33,696 nt of DNA from WGAL01 sp964570865 (GTDB taxonomy: Bacteria > Bacteroidota > Ignavibacteria > Ignavibacteriales > Melioribacteraceae): contig CAZMZM010000022.1 in NCBI GenBank assembly GCA_964570865.1, forward strand, positions 1-33,696, in the 5' to 3' direction. The position numbers were made by a program, and so were the translations under genes. Below are positions 24,789-33,633 of this stretch, in pieces. The notes below the pieces were generated by a model. That model was not told where the DNA came from, made no database searches, and saw only the letters and a list, made by a program, of their open reading frames with translations. Numbering within the stretch: the first letter of the stretch is position 1; each line of letters begins with the position of its first letter.

Positions 24789-26216
24789 TTGGTACAACTC
24801 AGCGAAAATATTTCAGAATACCTTTTAGCACAATTCGGCAAAGAATATCTTAGAAACTACGAGGATTATGTTAATTCCGACACGTCGGTTTATGTCAGAT
24901 TTCCACAACGTACAAATCATAATGAATTAATTAATCGACTTGAAAAATACGGTATAAAATTGGAGTCGGTACCCCAAATCTCTTTTGCATTTAAAGTGAT
25001 TGAAGGGAGAGATAAAATTGGGAAAACCTTAGAATACGTTTTAGGTAAATATTATATTCAAAGCCTTTCGTCAATGATTCCCCCGATAGTTCTCAATCCG
25101 GATGAAAACGATATTACGCTTGATTTATGCGCCGCCCCCGGTTCCAAAACAACAGAGCTTTCCGATTTTATGAACAACAGAGGAACGCTTTATGCAAACG
25201 AATCTAATCTTGACAGATTAAAAACACTGGTTTACAATCTGGATAGGATGAATTTGGTGAACTTGGGTGTTATCAGACATCGCGGAGAAAAACTGAGCAA
25301 GGTTTTTAATTCCTATTTTGACAAAATACTTGTGGATGCGCCTTGCAGTGCTTTGGGTATTGTTCAGAAAAAAAATGAGGTAACGGGCTGGTGGAAGTTA
25401 TCCCAAGCGGAAAAACTTGCTAATCTTCAACTGCAATTGCTTGTTAGTGCAATTAAAATGGCAAAGGTTGGAGGGGAAATTGTTTATTCCACTTGCACTC
25501 TTACTCTTGAAGAAAATGAAGTTGTATTGAATACCGTGTTAAAAAACTATCCTGTTGAGCTTGCGGTGATTGAGCTGCCGTTAAAATCGCAACCGGCTTT
25601 TACCGAATATAACGGCGAAAAATTAAATCCTGAAATTTCGAAGGCACACAGGATTATCCCGTGGGAGAGTAATTCGGAAGGTTTTTTTGTTTGCAAACTT
25701 ATTAAGACCGATGAAACCGAGCGGATGGAAAGGACTAAATTCAAGAAAAAGAAATTTTGTTTCAAATCACATTCAGATAAAAAAATAAGATTATATTTGG
25801 ATAATATCTCTAAAAGGTTTAACATTGCTACCTCGTTTTTTGAAAATTATAAATTCTGGATAAAACAAAACGAGATTTATTTCGTCTCAAATAATTGGAC
25901 GGCTGATAATGAGGATGCCTTTTTAAGAATCGGCACAAAATTCGGCAATATAGATAAAAGAGACGAAGCTCATTTACATACTCTTGGAGCACAAATTTTA
26001 AGTGGTTCAATAACAGACAACATCGTAGAACTTAGCATTGAAGAACTTAAAATTTATTTTCAGGGGGGCACAATAAGGCGCGTATATGAACCTCTTGGTC
26101 AAAAGGTTGTAACATTTGAAGGAATGGTACTCGGTACTGCCATAGCATTTAAGGATGGATTAAAGAGTCAGTTCCCGAGATATTTAAGAACACAAGAAGT
26201 TTTGTATCACGAATAA
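24789..26216 (+). CDS. RsmB/RsmF-type rRNA (cytosine-5) methyltransferase
   Basis: A 475-residue SAM-dependent RNA m5C methyltransferase. Residues 1-95 form the N-terminal RNA-binding part. LDLCAAPGSKTT (111-122) is the SAM loop. The two family cysteines are Cys186 in VDAPCSALG and Cys236 in YSTCTLTLEENE, the latter normally the nucleophile. After residue about 320 comes a domain like the PUA-like tail of RsmF, supporting a small-subunit rRNA target, though the exact cytosine cannot be told. The reading frame opens with TTG immediately after the previous stop; no closer ATG preserves the N-terminal domain, so TTG is taken with reinitiation likely. The next gene starts 11 nt downstream. Confidence 0.88.
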   Translation: MVQLSENISEYLLAQFGKEYLRNYEDYVNSDTSVYVRFPQRTNHNELINRLEKYGIKLESVPQISFAFKVIEGRDKIGKTLEYVLGKYYIQSLSSMIPPIVLNPDENDITLDLCAAPGSKTTELSDFMNNRGTLYANESNLDRLKTLVYNLDRMNLVNLGVIRHRGEKLSKVFNSYFDKILVDAPCSALGIVQKKNEVTGWWKLSQAEKLANLQLQLLVSAIKMAKVGGEIVYSTCTLTLEENEVVLNTVLKNYPVELAVIELPLKSQPAFTEYNGEKLNPEISKAHRIIPWESNSEGFFVCKLIKTDETERMERTKFKKKKFCFKSHSDKKIRLYLDNISKRFNIATSFFENYKFWIKQNEIYFVSNNWTADNEDAFLRIGTKFGNIDKRDEAHLHTLGAQILSGSITDNIVELSIEELKIYFQGGTIRRVYEPLGQKVVTFEGMVLGTAIAFKDGLKSQFPRYLRTQEVLYHE

Positions 26217-26227
26217 AGAAGAGAAAA

Positions 26228-26476
26228 ATGAAAGTTAACGAAACAAAAAAATATACAGAAGTAAATAGCGGTTCAAAAAATAAACCGGATTTTTATCCGG
26301 CAAAAAATTGGTCGATTAAAGATGGCGATTATTCACGCGATAAATATGACTATGATATTTCACACGAAGAATTATTGAAAAAAGAAAAACGTGAAAAAAT
26401 AGTTTGGAATGTTGTGTTTTTTGTTTTTGCCTTTGCGGTTATTTTCGGAGTTCTTTATGCAATGACCGCCGTTTAA
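26228..26476 (+). CDS. small C-terminally membrane-anchored hypothetical protein
   Basis: 82 residues. The first 55 are hydrophilic and rich in Lys, Asp and Tyr (NKPDFYPAKNWSIKDGDYSR), and one hydrophobic helix at about 58-79 ends at the C-terminus, so it is probably a tail-anchored inner-membrane protein. AAGAAGAG precedes the ATG closely. It lies 11 nt after the methyltransferase in the same operon, and its stop shares a TTAA with the converging gene. No family recognised. Confidence 0.65.
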   Translation: MKVNETKKYTEVNSGSKNKPDFYPAKNWSIKDGDYSRDKYDYDISHEELLKKEKREKIVWNVVFFVFAFAVIFGVLYAMTAV

Positions 26477-26748
26477 CTCTCTTCGGCAAACATTTTATAC
26501 TGCTGAAACAAGCTGACAGCCATTTCAAAATCGAATCTCGTTCGTATTAAATACCCTTCATCTCTATCTTTTACGGGAAGTTCCGCTTCCCACTCCATAT
26601 TTGAATTCATTACCTTGTTTGATTTCGAATCAACAATAGCCCAATTGGACTTTCCGTCAATTCTGGATTTCATTACAAGGTGAATGTTTTCATCTAAAAC
26701 AAACCGCAGCGCGCGGTCAAACCATTTTGCTTTTTCTTCGTTTGTCAT
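26473..26748 (-). CDS. hypothetical small cytosolic protein
   Basis: 91 residues, no signal peptide or membrane segment, with mixed alpha/beta character (DGKSNWAIVDSKSNKVMN in the middle). It starts MTNEEKAKWF at an ATG and converges on the small membrane protein gene with a 4-nt stop overlap. It is 115 nt downstream of the AI-2E-type transporter start side but oriented separately. Not recognised as a known family; gene status rests on length, composition and clean spacing. Confidence 0.55.
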   Translation of the reverse strand: MTNEEKAKWFDRALRFVLDENIHLVMKSRIDGKSNWAIVDSKSNKVMNSNMEWEAELPVKDRDEGYLIRTRFDFEMAVSLFQQYKMFAEES

Positions 26749-26863
26749 AATCTGTTCTATATTATCGGTATCTCTGCATTTTATTTTAGCTTAGAAAAAT
26801 AGAATTTGGAAATTATTTATTCCATAATTTTGAAATCGTAAAAATAAAAAAATATCTTAACTA

Positions 26864-28141
26864 TTAATATATTATTTGGTAAGCTTTCAATTGTTTGTAC
26901 AGTGTGGAAATAATTACACGAAAAACCACAATTGTAGGTATAGCGAGAAACATTCCCCAAAATCCGAAAGCAATCGAACCGCCCGTTACTCCCAAAACAA
27001 CCACAAGCGGATGGAGATTAACCGCTTTACCGAGCACGTAAGGCTGAAAAACAGTATTGTCTAAGAATTGAGCGATTAATACTACAATTACTACTCCGAC
27101 AATTCCGGCATCGCTGCTCAAGAAAGGAATAATCGGATTAATCTCCTCGACTATCATTGCATAAAGTATTCCCGCTCCCAAACCGATAATCGGCCCGAGA
27201 AAGGGAATTGCGTTCGAAATACCCGCAACAATCCCAATCGTGAATGCCGCTGAAGGTTTAAACCCGATTAGCAACAATCCGATGATAATTGTAAGTCCTA
27301 CTAAAGAGGACTGTAGAATAGTACCCCGCAAATATTTACCTATTGCATTATCGACGCTGTTAAAAACCATTAACGACATTTCAAAATAACGGTTTGGCAT
27401 TATTCCGATAAAAAACTTCCTTATTTCACCATCATCGAGTAAGACAAAGAGAAAAACAAAAGGCATTACAATCCATTTGGATAATTCGCTGAAAAACTGT
27501 GTGATTTTTGAAGCGGGAATTAATGACGGTAATTTCGGTAACGGTGACTCACTAACAGTAGAATTAACAACCTTTTTTGTCGATTTTGGGAAAGAAATCT
27601 TTTTTAATTTTTTGTATTGTTCCTCTATTTTAGTCCGTTCCTTTTCAGAAAAGGCATTAGAATTAAGGTAAGCATAAAATTCTTTTTCTTCCTCATTATC
27701 AAATGAAAAAAAATCGTTAAAGCTTACAAGAAGCGGTTCTATCTGTTTGCCGAATAATTCGTCCACATAATTTCCGGGAGACGTAAAATCTTTTTTCCCT
27801 AAAACATCAAGATAAATATTATCAATCTTTTCCTGCATTTGAACTCGCAAAACAAGCTGTTGCTTGTTTGAAGGAACAAGAGAATAAATTTTTGTACCTA
27901 TTCCGAAAATTATTAATCCGTACAAAAAGAGAATAATGCCGACAGCTATAGATTTCGGGAAACCCCATTTCATAAGAGCGGTTATTAACGGTTTTGTAAT
28001 ATAAGCAAGCAAAATTCCGATTAAAGTAGGCAAAATAAGAGGATACAAAACAGCAAAAAGATAAACGGTAATTACTAATCCAAAGAAGGAAAAGAGAGTA
28101 TAAAATATTCTGGAACGTAATTGACGTGAACTATCAATCAT
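26864..28141 (-). CDS. AI-2E family (PerM-like) membrane protein
   Basis: A 425-residue integral membrane protein of the AI-2E transporter/PerM family. Hydrophobic helices lie near 10-75 (with PLILPTLIGILLAYITKPL), about 235-260 and 280-420. The conserved late segment AISNAIPFLGP-like GISNAIPFLGPIIGLG is followed by QFLDNTVFQPYVLGKAVNLHP and GGSIAFGFWGMFLAIP, the family's best-known stretch. Residues about 120-210 form a charged cytosolic or external insert. Family members export small molecules or act as Na+/H+ exchangers; the name does not prove AI-2 transport. It overlaps the preceding cyclic-nucleotide-binding gene by 8 nt, implying coupled expression. Confidence 0.88.
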   Translation of the reverse strand: MIDSSRQLRSRIFYTLFSFFGLVITVYLFAVLYPLILPTLIGILLAYITKPLITALMKWGFPKSIAVGIILFLYGLIIFGIGTKIYSLVPSNKQQLVLRVQMQEKIDNIYLDVLGKKDFTSPGNYVDELFGKQIEPLLVSFNDFFSFDNEEEKEFYAYLNSNAFSEKERTKIEEQYKKLKKISFPKSTKKVVNSTVSESPLPKLPSLIPASKITQFFSELSKWIVMPFVFLFVLLDDGEIRKFFIGIMPNRYFEMSLMVFNSVDNAIGKYLRGTILQSSLVGLTIIIGLLLIGFKPSAAFTIGIVAGISNAIPFLGPIIGLGAGILYAMIVEEINPIIPFLSSDAGIVGVVIVVLIAQFLDNTVFQPYVLGKAVNLHPLVVVLGVTGGSIAFGFWGMFLAIPTIVVFRVIISTLYKQLKAYQIIY

Positions 28142-28703
28142 GTTTTTCTTCCGCTAATTTTTTCTGACATTCTTCCAACTCGGATTGTTTTTCCAAGAGT
28201 AAGTCGTTTGTCATTCTTAATCTGTAGCCGGTAATAACCGCTAATTTTTTAACAATCTTTCCGCCCAACTCAGGTTTAACCGAAAGAAAATTTACTAAAT
28301 CTTCACGGAAAAGGGCTAACACTTTCGTAGGTTTAATAACTCGTGCTGTTGCAGAACGGGGCGAATCATCGAGCAACGCTAATTCGCCTAATGTTTCTCC
28401 GTCGCGAAGCCTTGCAAGTTCAACTTCCGTTCCCTCGTCGGAAAGACGGAGGATTTGAACCTCCCCAACCAAAATAATAAACATTGCAGCACCGGGCTGT
28501 CCCATGGTAAAAACAAACTCGCCCTGGTCATAACTCCGTTCGTATGCAATTTTAGAAATAAGCTTAAGCTCTCCTTTTGAGAAATCTTCGAACATCGGAT
28601 TACTTTTAAGTACTTCCGGTATCGAAAATTCTGATCCGGAAAAAATTTTAAGAACTTTATTATCCCAGAGAACGTCTTGAAATATTTTTTTTGCTTTACT
28701 CAT
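28134..28703 (-). CDS. cyclic nucleotide-binding domain protein
   Basis: A 189-residue cytosolic protein. A single cNMP-binding domain spans about residues 35-155, with GAAMFIILVGEVQIL and the phosphate-binding cassette GELALLDDSPRSATA, in which Glu and Arg contact the ribose-phosphate in CAP-type domains. After residue 160 there is only a short helical tail (LLEKQSELEECQKKLAEE) and no helix-turn-helix, so it is not a CRP-like DNA-binding regulator. It may bind cAMP or cGMP and control a partner, the obvious one being the membrane protein whose gene overlaps it by 8 nt. Confidence 0.85.
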   Translation of the reverse strand: MSKAKKIFQDVLWDNKVLKIFSGSEFSIPEVLKSNPMFEDFSKGELKLISKIAYERSYDQGEFVFTMGQPGAAMFIILVGEVQILRLSDEGTEVELARLRDGETLGELALLDDSPRSATARVIKPTKVLALFREDLVNFLSVKPELGGKIVKKLAVITGYRLRMTNDLLLEKQSELEECQKKLAEEKHD

Positions 28704-28801
28704 AATTTCTTCAGTTTATTCTATCTTAATATAATAATTTTAAGAACCTTTACCAAGAATAAGAAAATTACTATTTTAAGTAATCAAAAAAAGGAGTTTT
28801 C

Positions 28802-30034
28802 ATGAAAAAAAGTATTTGGATTTTAATTTTTGCCATGTCCGTTAGTTTTACTGCAAATATTTTTGCTCAGAATAAGGATAAGGGACATTTTGTTGTAAAC
28901 AAAAACGAATTTTGGCAAGAAATAAAAAAAGGAATTGACGATTTTAATGCAAAACCAAAACCTGTTCATAAAGTTTTTAAAATGGATATGACAGAAAAAA
29001 CATTTCCTACAGATATTACAAAGTATAATAAGGTTTGGCATTTATCCCCCATTTCACAAGGAAGTACAGGTACATGCTGGTCATTTTCCACAACTTCGTT
29101 TTATGAATCGGAAGTAAAAAGATTGCACAATATAGAAGTTCGTCTTTCACCTATTTGGACTGCATATTGGGAATTTGTTGAAAAAGCAAAAAGATTTGTT
29201 GAAACTCGCGGTAATTCATATTTTGCACAAGGTTCCGAAGGAAATGCCGTTGCAAGAATTTGGAAAAAATACGGCGTTGTTCCGATGGAAGTTTACACCG
29301 GTCTATTGCCGGGACAACAATTTCACGACCACAGTAAAATGTTTGCCGAGATGAAATCATATTTGGATAATCTGAGAAAAACAAACGCCTGGAACGAAGA
29401 CGAAAATATCAGAACCATCAAAGCTATCATGAATCATTATATTACAAAGCCTCCGGAAAAATTCACTTACAAAGGAAAAGAATATACTCCAAAATCTTTC
29501 TTAAAAGATTATTTACAACTTAAGATGGATGATTATGTTGAGATTCTTTCTCTTATGGAAAAACCGTACTGGCAGCAAGTTGAATATAATGTTCCCGATA
29601 ACTGGTGGCACAATGCGGACTACTACAATGTTCCGCTTGACGTTTATATGAAGATAATAAAAAAAGCAATCCGCGACGGCTACTCAATGGCAATTGGCGG
29701 TGATGTTTCTGAAGCAGGTTACGAAAGTCATGCAGAAGTAGGAGTTGTACCTACTTTCGATATTCCTTCACAGTACATTGATGAAAATGCACGCCAATTC
29801 CGCTTTAGCAACGGAACTACTACTGACGACCACGGAATTCATCTTGTCGGTTACTACACCGATAAAGAGGGAAAGGACTGGTACCTCATTAAGGATTCCG
29901 GCTCAGGTTCTCGTAACGGAAAGCATAAAGGATATTATTTTTACAATGAGGATTATGTAAAATTAAAGATAATGGGTTTTACAATTAATAAAAATGAAGT
30001 TCTTGATATTTTGAAGAGGTTTAAAAACGATTAA
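28802..30034 (+). CDS. exported C1 family (bleomycin hydrolase/PepC-like) cysteine peptidase
   Basis: A 410-residue secreted papain-fold peptidase of the C1B type. The signal peptide covers residues 1-22 (NIFAQ). The active site opens with SPISQGSTGTCWSFS: Gln86 for the oxyanion hole and Cys92 as nucleophile. Catalytic His lies in DDHGIHLVGYY. The third residue, usually Asn in an xNSW motif, is replaced in YLIKDSGSGS (Asp, and no Trp), so activity or specificity may differ. The Lys/Tyr-rich middle (160-290) is a long insertion as in aminopeptidase C relatives. GGAG precedes the ATG at a good distance. It is a single-gene unit ending 16 nt before a large hairpin. No type IX tail is evident, so periplasmic location is likely. 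Confidence 0.82.
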   Translation: MKKSIWILIFAMSVSFTANIFAQNKDKGHFVVNKNEFWQEIKKGIDDFNAKPKPVHKVFKMDMTEKTFPTDITKYNKVWHLSPISQGSTGTCWSFSTTSFYESEVKRLHNIEVRLSPIWTAYWEFVEKAKRFVETRGNSYFAQGSEGNAVARIWKKYGVVPMEVYTGLLPGQQFHDHSKMFAEMKSYLDNLRKTNAWNEDENIRTIKAIMNHYITKPPEKFTYKGKEYTPKSFLKDYLQLKMDDYVEILSLMEKPYWQQVEYNVPDNWWHNADYYNVPLDVYMKIIKKAIRDGYSMAIGGDVSEAGYESHAEVGVVPTFDIPSQYIDENARQFRFSNGTTTDDHGIHLVGYYTDKEGKDWYLIKDSGSGSRNGKHKGYYFYNEDYVKLKIMGFTINKNEVLDILKRFKND

Positions 30035-30050
30035 TTGATATTATTCGCCG

Positions 30051-30126
30051 GAACACGGATAATGCGGGTTTAACAGATTTTAACAGTGTGAATTTGTTGA
30101 ACCTGTATTATCCGTGTTCAATTTTT
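30051..30126 (+). terminator. large GAACACGGATAAT palindrome with T-run, terminator-like repeat
   Basis: GAACACGGATAAT (30051-30063) is the perfect reverse complement of 30107-30119. The inner bases (GCGGGTTTAACA against TGTTGAACCTGT) also pair partly, giving a long imperfect stem. AATTTTTT follows on the forward strand, so it could end the C1 peptidase transcript. The arm is shared with the 14107-14266 element, so it is also a dispersed repeat copy. Confidence 0.55.
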
Positions 30127-30129
30127 TAT

Positions 30130-31497
30130 CTAACCTGCCAAATTTTCTTCCAGTCTCATCATCTCGGATTGATATAAATTAGCCGCCGGAAACATTTCGC
30201 GAAGTTCATCCTCATAAAAGAATTTTTTATCACCCAATGCCGGTTTCAATTCATCTAACCAAAGTGCATCGGGATCAAATTTAGCGAAAAAAGGTTTGCG
30301 TACCCAAGATGGATTTCTGGCTTGAATAAAGTTCAGGACAAATACTTTTTCGCCCCCGATTTCTGCAAGTCCGCCTATCTCAATTTTTCCTGGTAATGCA
30401 GACATAGAGGGACCTCGTACTGTTCTCATTAATCCTGATACATTTGAATAGGCTTCCCTAAAAATTTTAAATGCTTTTACCAAAGGAACGCCAAAATAGT
30501 GTTTTGCTCCGGTATCTCTTTCAATAAAAAAGTAGTAAGGTATCATTCCAAGCCGGACTTCGTCCTTCCACATTTTTGACCAAACCGCTGCATCGTCGTT
30601 AATGTGTTTAATCAAAGGCGATTGTGTCCTAATTTCGGCGCCTGTGTTACGAATTTTTCTAATCGCTTCCTTAACCGCGTTTGTTGAAAGTTCACGAAAA
30701 TGGTTGACGTGCGCCATAATCGACAAATGTTTTCCGCTTTTAATCACTTTTTCAAACTGCCATAAAATATCATCCGAATCGGAATCGGAAATGTATCGAT
30801 AGGGCCAGTAACTTAAAGATTTGGTCCCGATTCGTATATTCTTAATATGTTCATACTCCGGAGCAAGCAATGGAAGCAGAAAATCTCTCAATTTAGCCGA
30901 GCTCATAATCATCGGGTCACCGCCGGTTATTAGAATGTCGGTAACTTCCTTGTGCTGAAGCAAATACTGCATAAAATTTTTGGATTTATCCGTGGCAAAT
31001 TTTAACCTATCGTTACCTATAAATTGAGCCCAACGAAAACAAAAAGTACAATAGGAATGACATGTTTGTCCGGCAGAAGGAAAGATTAACACAGTTTCGC
31101 GATATTTATGTTGAATTCCGGGAACAAATTCACCATTACGCAGTCTGGCAACATTGGCGCTTAATTGTCCTGCCGGGTGTGGATTTAATTTCATCCTAAT
31201 TTCATTTGCAATAGCGATAATTTCTTCCCTGGGTTTTCCATCTAAAATTGCATCGGAAATAAGGGTGTAGTGTTCTTCTTTCAACATTCCCTTTTGAGGA
31301 AAAGTCAACTGATAAATAGGATCATCTGGAATGTTGTCCCAATCAATCAGTTGCTCGACAACATAATTGTTCACTTTGAAAGGCAGAACATATGAAACAG
31401 TTTTAATTGTATGAATATCCGATTTATTAAACTTTGAAACTACCGGAAGCTGTTCAAAATTATTTGCGTTGTAAAATTGTAAGTCTTTCTTTTGCAT
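30130..31497 (-). CDS. KamA-family radical SAM protein (lysine 2,3-aminomutase-like)
   Basis: A 455-residue iron-sulfur enzyme. The radical SAM cluster motif is CHSYCTFC (Cys146, Cys150, Cys153), preceded by ETVLIFPSAGQT and followed by DILITGGDPM, the SAM-binding GGD/E region. IRIGTKSLSYWPYR and IMAHVNHFREL match the KamA barrel. A Lys in SALPGKIEIGG (about residue 370) is the plausible PLP Schiff-base lysine of lysine 2,3-aminomutase. The C-terminus is shorter and different from classical KamA, so the substrate may not be lysine. EF-P lysylation (EpmB) is less likely given the larger size and the PLP-region. ATG 31497 is used: GGAGG (31503-31507) is five bases away, whereas the in-frame TTG at 31509 overlaps that site. 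Confidence 0.82.
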   Translation of the reverse strand: MQKKDLQFYNANNFEQLPVVSKFNKSDIHTIKTVSYVLPFKVNNYVVEQLIDWDNIPDDPIYQLTFPQKGMLKEEHYTLISDAILDGKPREEIIAIANEIRMKLNPHPAGQLSANVARLRNGEFVPGIQHKYRETVLIFPSAGQTCHSYCTFCFRWAQFIGNDRLKFATDKSKNFMQYLLQHKEVTDILITGGDPMIMSSAKLRDFLLPLLAPEYEHIKNIRIGTKSLSYWPYRYISDSDSDDILWQFEKVIKSGKHLSIMAHVNHFRELSTNAVKEAIRKIRNTGAEIRTQSPLIKHINDDAAVWSKMWKDEVRLGMIPYYFFIERDTGAKHYFGVPLVKAFKIFREAYSNVSGLMRTVRGPSMSALPGKIEIGGLAEIGGEKVFVLNFIQARNPSWVRKPFFAKFDPDALWLDELKPALGDKKFFYEDELREMFPAANLYQSEMMRLEENLAG

Positions 31498-31613
31498 GAT
31501 AACCTCCAATTAAAAGAAACAACACACTGAATGAATTGTTTCAATGTAACAAATTTTTTGAAAATTTCAAGACGGAGTTGAATAAAAGTTAATGCTAACG
31601 ACAATGTTAAGGT

Positions 31614-31641
31614 AAAAAAAGCCGGCATTTCCGCCGGCTTC
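31614..31641 (-). terminator. rho-independent terminator of glnA
   Basis: On the reverse strand AAGCCGGC, a 6-nt loop GGAAAT and GCCGGCTT are followed by TTTTTT, starting about 20 nt after the glnA stop. This is a perfect 8-bp, GC-rich stem with a U-run, the clearest terminator in the window. Confidence 0.88.
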
Positions 31642-31661
31642 ATTATGCCGAAATGTTGATT

Positions 31662-33086
31662 CTATGCGTCAAAATAGAGTGCAAATTCAAAAGGATGAGG
31701 TAACTGTGCCAACTGCCTTACTTCACGATCCATTTTATAATCAATCCACGTTTTGATTACATCTTCCGTAAATACGTTACCCTTTAAAAGGTAATCGTGG
31801 TCTTCGGCTAAAGCTTGCAGCGCTCCGCTTAAGGAGTCGGGAGTTGAAGGAACGTTTTCAAGTTCTTCCGGAGGTAAATCATAAATATCTTTATCCAAAG
31901 GTTCACCGGGATCAATTTTATTAAGAATACCGTCAAGTCCTGCCATCAACATTGCGGCAAAAGCCAGATAAGGATTAGCTGACGGATCGGGGCAACGAAA
32001 TTCCATTCGCTTAGCCTTAGGGCTTGCCGAGTACATCGGAATACGAACCGCTGCACTTCTGTTGCGTTGTGAATATGCTAGATTTACCGGAGCCTCAAAA
32101 CCGGGCACTAAACGTTTGTACGAATTTGTTGTCGGATTTGTAAAAGCCAATAATGACGGAGCGTGTTTTAAAATACCGCCTATAAAATATAATGCCGTTT
32201 CACTTAAACCGGCATATCCGTTTCCTGCGAATAACGGTTTGTTCTTTTTCCACAAACTTACGTGAACATGCATTCCGCTTCCGTTATCTCCTGCAATAGG
32301 TTTAGGCATATAAGTTGCGGTTTTTCCGTTTTTGTGTGCAGTGTTTTTTACGACATATTTGAACATTAATAGTTTATCGGCTGAAGCGAGCATCGGCTGA
32401 AAACGTAAATCAATTTCACATTGTCCTCCGGTAGCGACTTCGTGATGCTGTGCTTCAACATCAATCCCAATCTTCATAAGGTTTTCAACCATTTCATTTC
32501 TAATATCGTTTAGCGAATCTATCGGGGGAACAGGGAAATATCCCTCTTTGTGTCTTGGTTTATGAGCCAAGTTCGGCTGCTCATCTTTTCCCGAGTTCCA
32601 TATTCCTTCTGTCGAATCAACATGGTAATATGATTCGTGCGCATTGGAATCGAAGCGGACATCGTCAAAAATAAAAAATTCGGCTTCCGGCCCGAAGTAA
32701 GCTGTATCGGCTATGCCGGTAGATTTTAAGTAAGCGTCAGCCTTTTGGGCAATGCTTCGCGGGCAACGGCTGTAGCGTTCTTTAGTCGCCGGTTCGTAAA
32801 CGTCACAAATCATGCTGATAGTCGGCGCTTTGATAAAATCATCCAAAAACATTGTTGTCGGATCTGGAATAATCAGCATATCGCTTTCGGAAATATTTTT
32901 CCAACCGCGAATCGAAGAACCGTCAAAACCATAACCGTCTTCAAACGATTTTGCAGACAACTCGGTTGACGGAACCGTGAAGTGCTGCCATTGGCCGGGG
33001 AAATCCATAAACTTTAAGTCAATAAACTTAATTTCGTTCTTTTTAACGTAATCCAAAACTTTTTGAATTGATGTTATTGTAGCCAT
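31662..33086 (-). CDS. glnA: glutamine synthetase type I
   Basis: Makes glutamine from glutamate, ammonia and ATP; a cytosolic dodecamer and the main ammonia-assimilating enzyme. At 474 residues it is a GSI, with DGSSIRGW, GPEAEFF, the metal-site GQCEIDLRF, NGSGMHVHVSLWK, the KRLVPGFEAP loop, RNRSAAVRIP and the late RCPDPSANPYLAF. Tyr402 in KDIYDLPPEE corresponds to the adenylylated tyrosine of GSI-beta enzymes, so control by GlnE-type adenylylation is possible (no glnE in view). It lies 13 nt downstream of an Lrp/AsnC regulator gene in the same direction and ends in a strong terminator. Ammonia released by the nearby ureide genes would feed it, but the genes are 11 kb apart. Confidence 0.97.
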   Translation of the reverse strand: MATITSIQKVLDYVKKNEIKFIDLKFMDFPGQWQHFTVPSTELSAKSFEDGYGFDGSSIRGWKNISESDMLIIPDPTTMFLDDFIKAPTISMICDVYEPATKERYSRCPRSIAQKADAYLKSTGIADTAYFGPEAEFFIFDDVRFDSNAHESYYHVDSTEGIWNSGKDEQPNLAHKPRHKEGYFPVPPIDSLNDIRNEMVENLMKIGIDVEAQHHEVATGGQCEIDLRFQPMLASADKLLMFKYVVKNTAHKNGKTATYMPKPIAGDNGSGMHVHVSLWKKNKPLFAGNGYAGLSETALYFIGGILKHAPSLLAFTNPTTNSYKRLVPGFEAPVNLAYSQRNRSAAVRIPMYSASPKAKRMEFRCPDPSANPYLAFAAMLMAGLDGILNKIDPGEPLDKDIYDLPPEELENVPSTPDSLSGALQALAEDHDYLLKGNVFTEDVIKTWIDYKMDREVRQLAQLPHPFEFALYFDA

Positions 33087-33099
33087 TTATTGCTCCATT

Positions 33100-33546
33100 T
33101 TATATTTGAATTTCTGTTGTTTCCTTAACTGTTGATAATACAAAGTTTGTAATTGTTCTCACTACGCCGGGCCATGATTGTATTTCGGCAAGCAGTTTTT
33201 CCAATTCCGAAGTATTCTTTACAAGGGCTTTTAAAATATGAGAACCTTCGCCTAATATCGAATGGCATTCCAAAATTCCCTTTGTTGTCATGGTTTTCTT
33301 ACGCAGAGCGTCGTAATTTTTTGAAGATTCCATAACTACAATTATGAATGCCATGATATCGTAATTAAACTCTTTTCTGTTTACCTTTGCATAATAGCCT
33401 TCAATAATTCCTGCATCCTCAAGTTTTTTCATTCTCTCGCTTAATGCAGGTAACGATAAACCAACTTTTTCGGCAATAAGATTTCTTTTTGCTCTTCCGT
33501 CTTTCTGTAAAATTTTTAATATTTTCTGGTCTATTTTATCTGTCAT
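33100..33546 (-). CDS. Lrp/AsnC family transcriptional regulator
   Basis: A 148-residue regulator. The winged helix-turn-helix covers residues 1-60 (DQKILKILQKDGRAKRNLIA, then LSLPALSERMKKLEDAGII). The RAM ligand-binding domain covers about 65-140 and includes ILECHSILGEGSHILKALV, which carries the usual effector-site glycine region. Members bind amino acids and act as octamers or dimers. It is 13 nt upstream of glnA and almost surely co-transcribed with it, so it may regulate its own operon in response to glutamine or another amino acid. Start ATG 33546; ribosome site weak in the AT-rich leader. Confidence 0.93.
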   Translation of the reverse strand: MTDKIDQKILKILQKDGRAKRNLIAEKVGLSLPALSERMKKLEDAGIIEGYYAKVNRKEFNYDIMAFIIVVMESSKNYDALRKKTMTTKGILECHSILGEGSHILKALVKNTSELEKLLAEIQSWPGVVRTITNFVLSTVKETTEIQI

Positions 33547-33633
33547 GTTATTTATTTAGTATTTTTATTATCAATAACTAATAAAATAAAGTATTATTAT
33601 TTAAAAACAAAATAAAATAACTAAAAATTTAAC

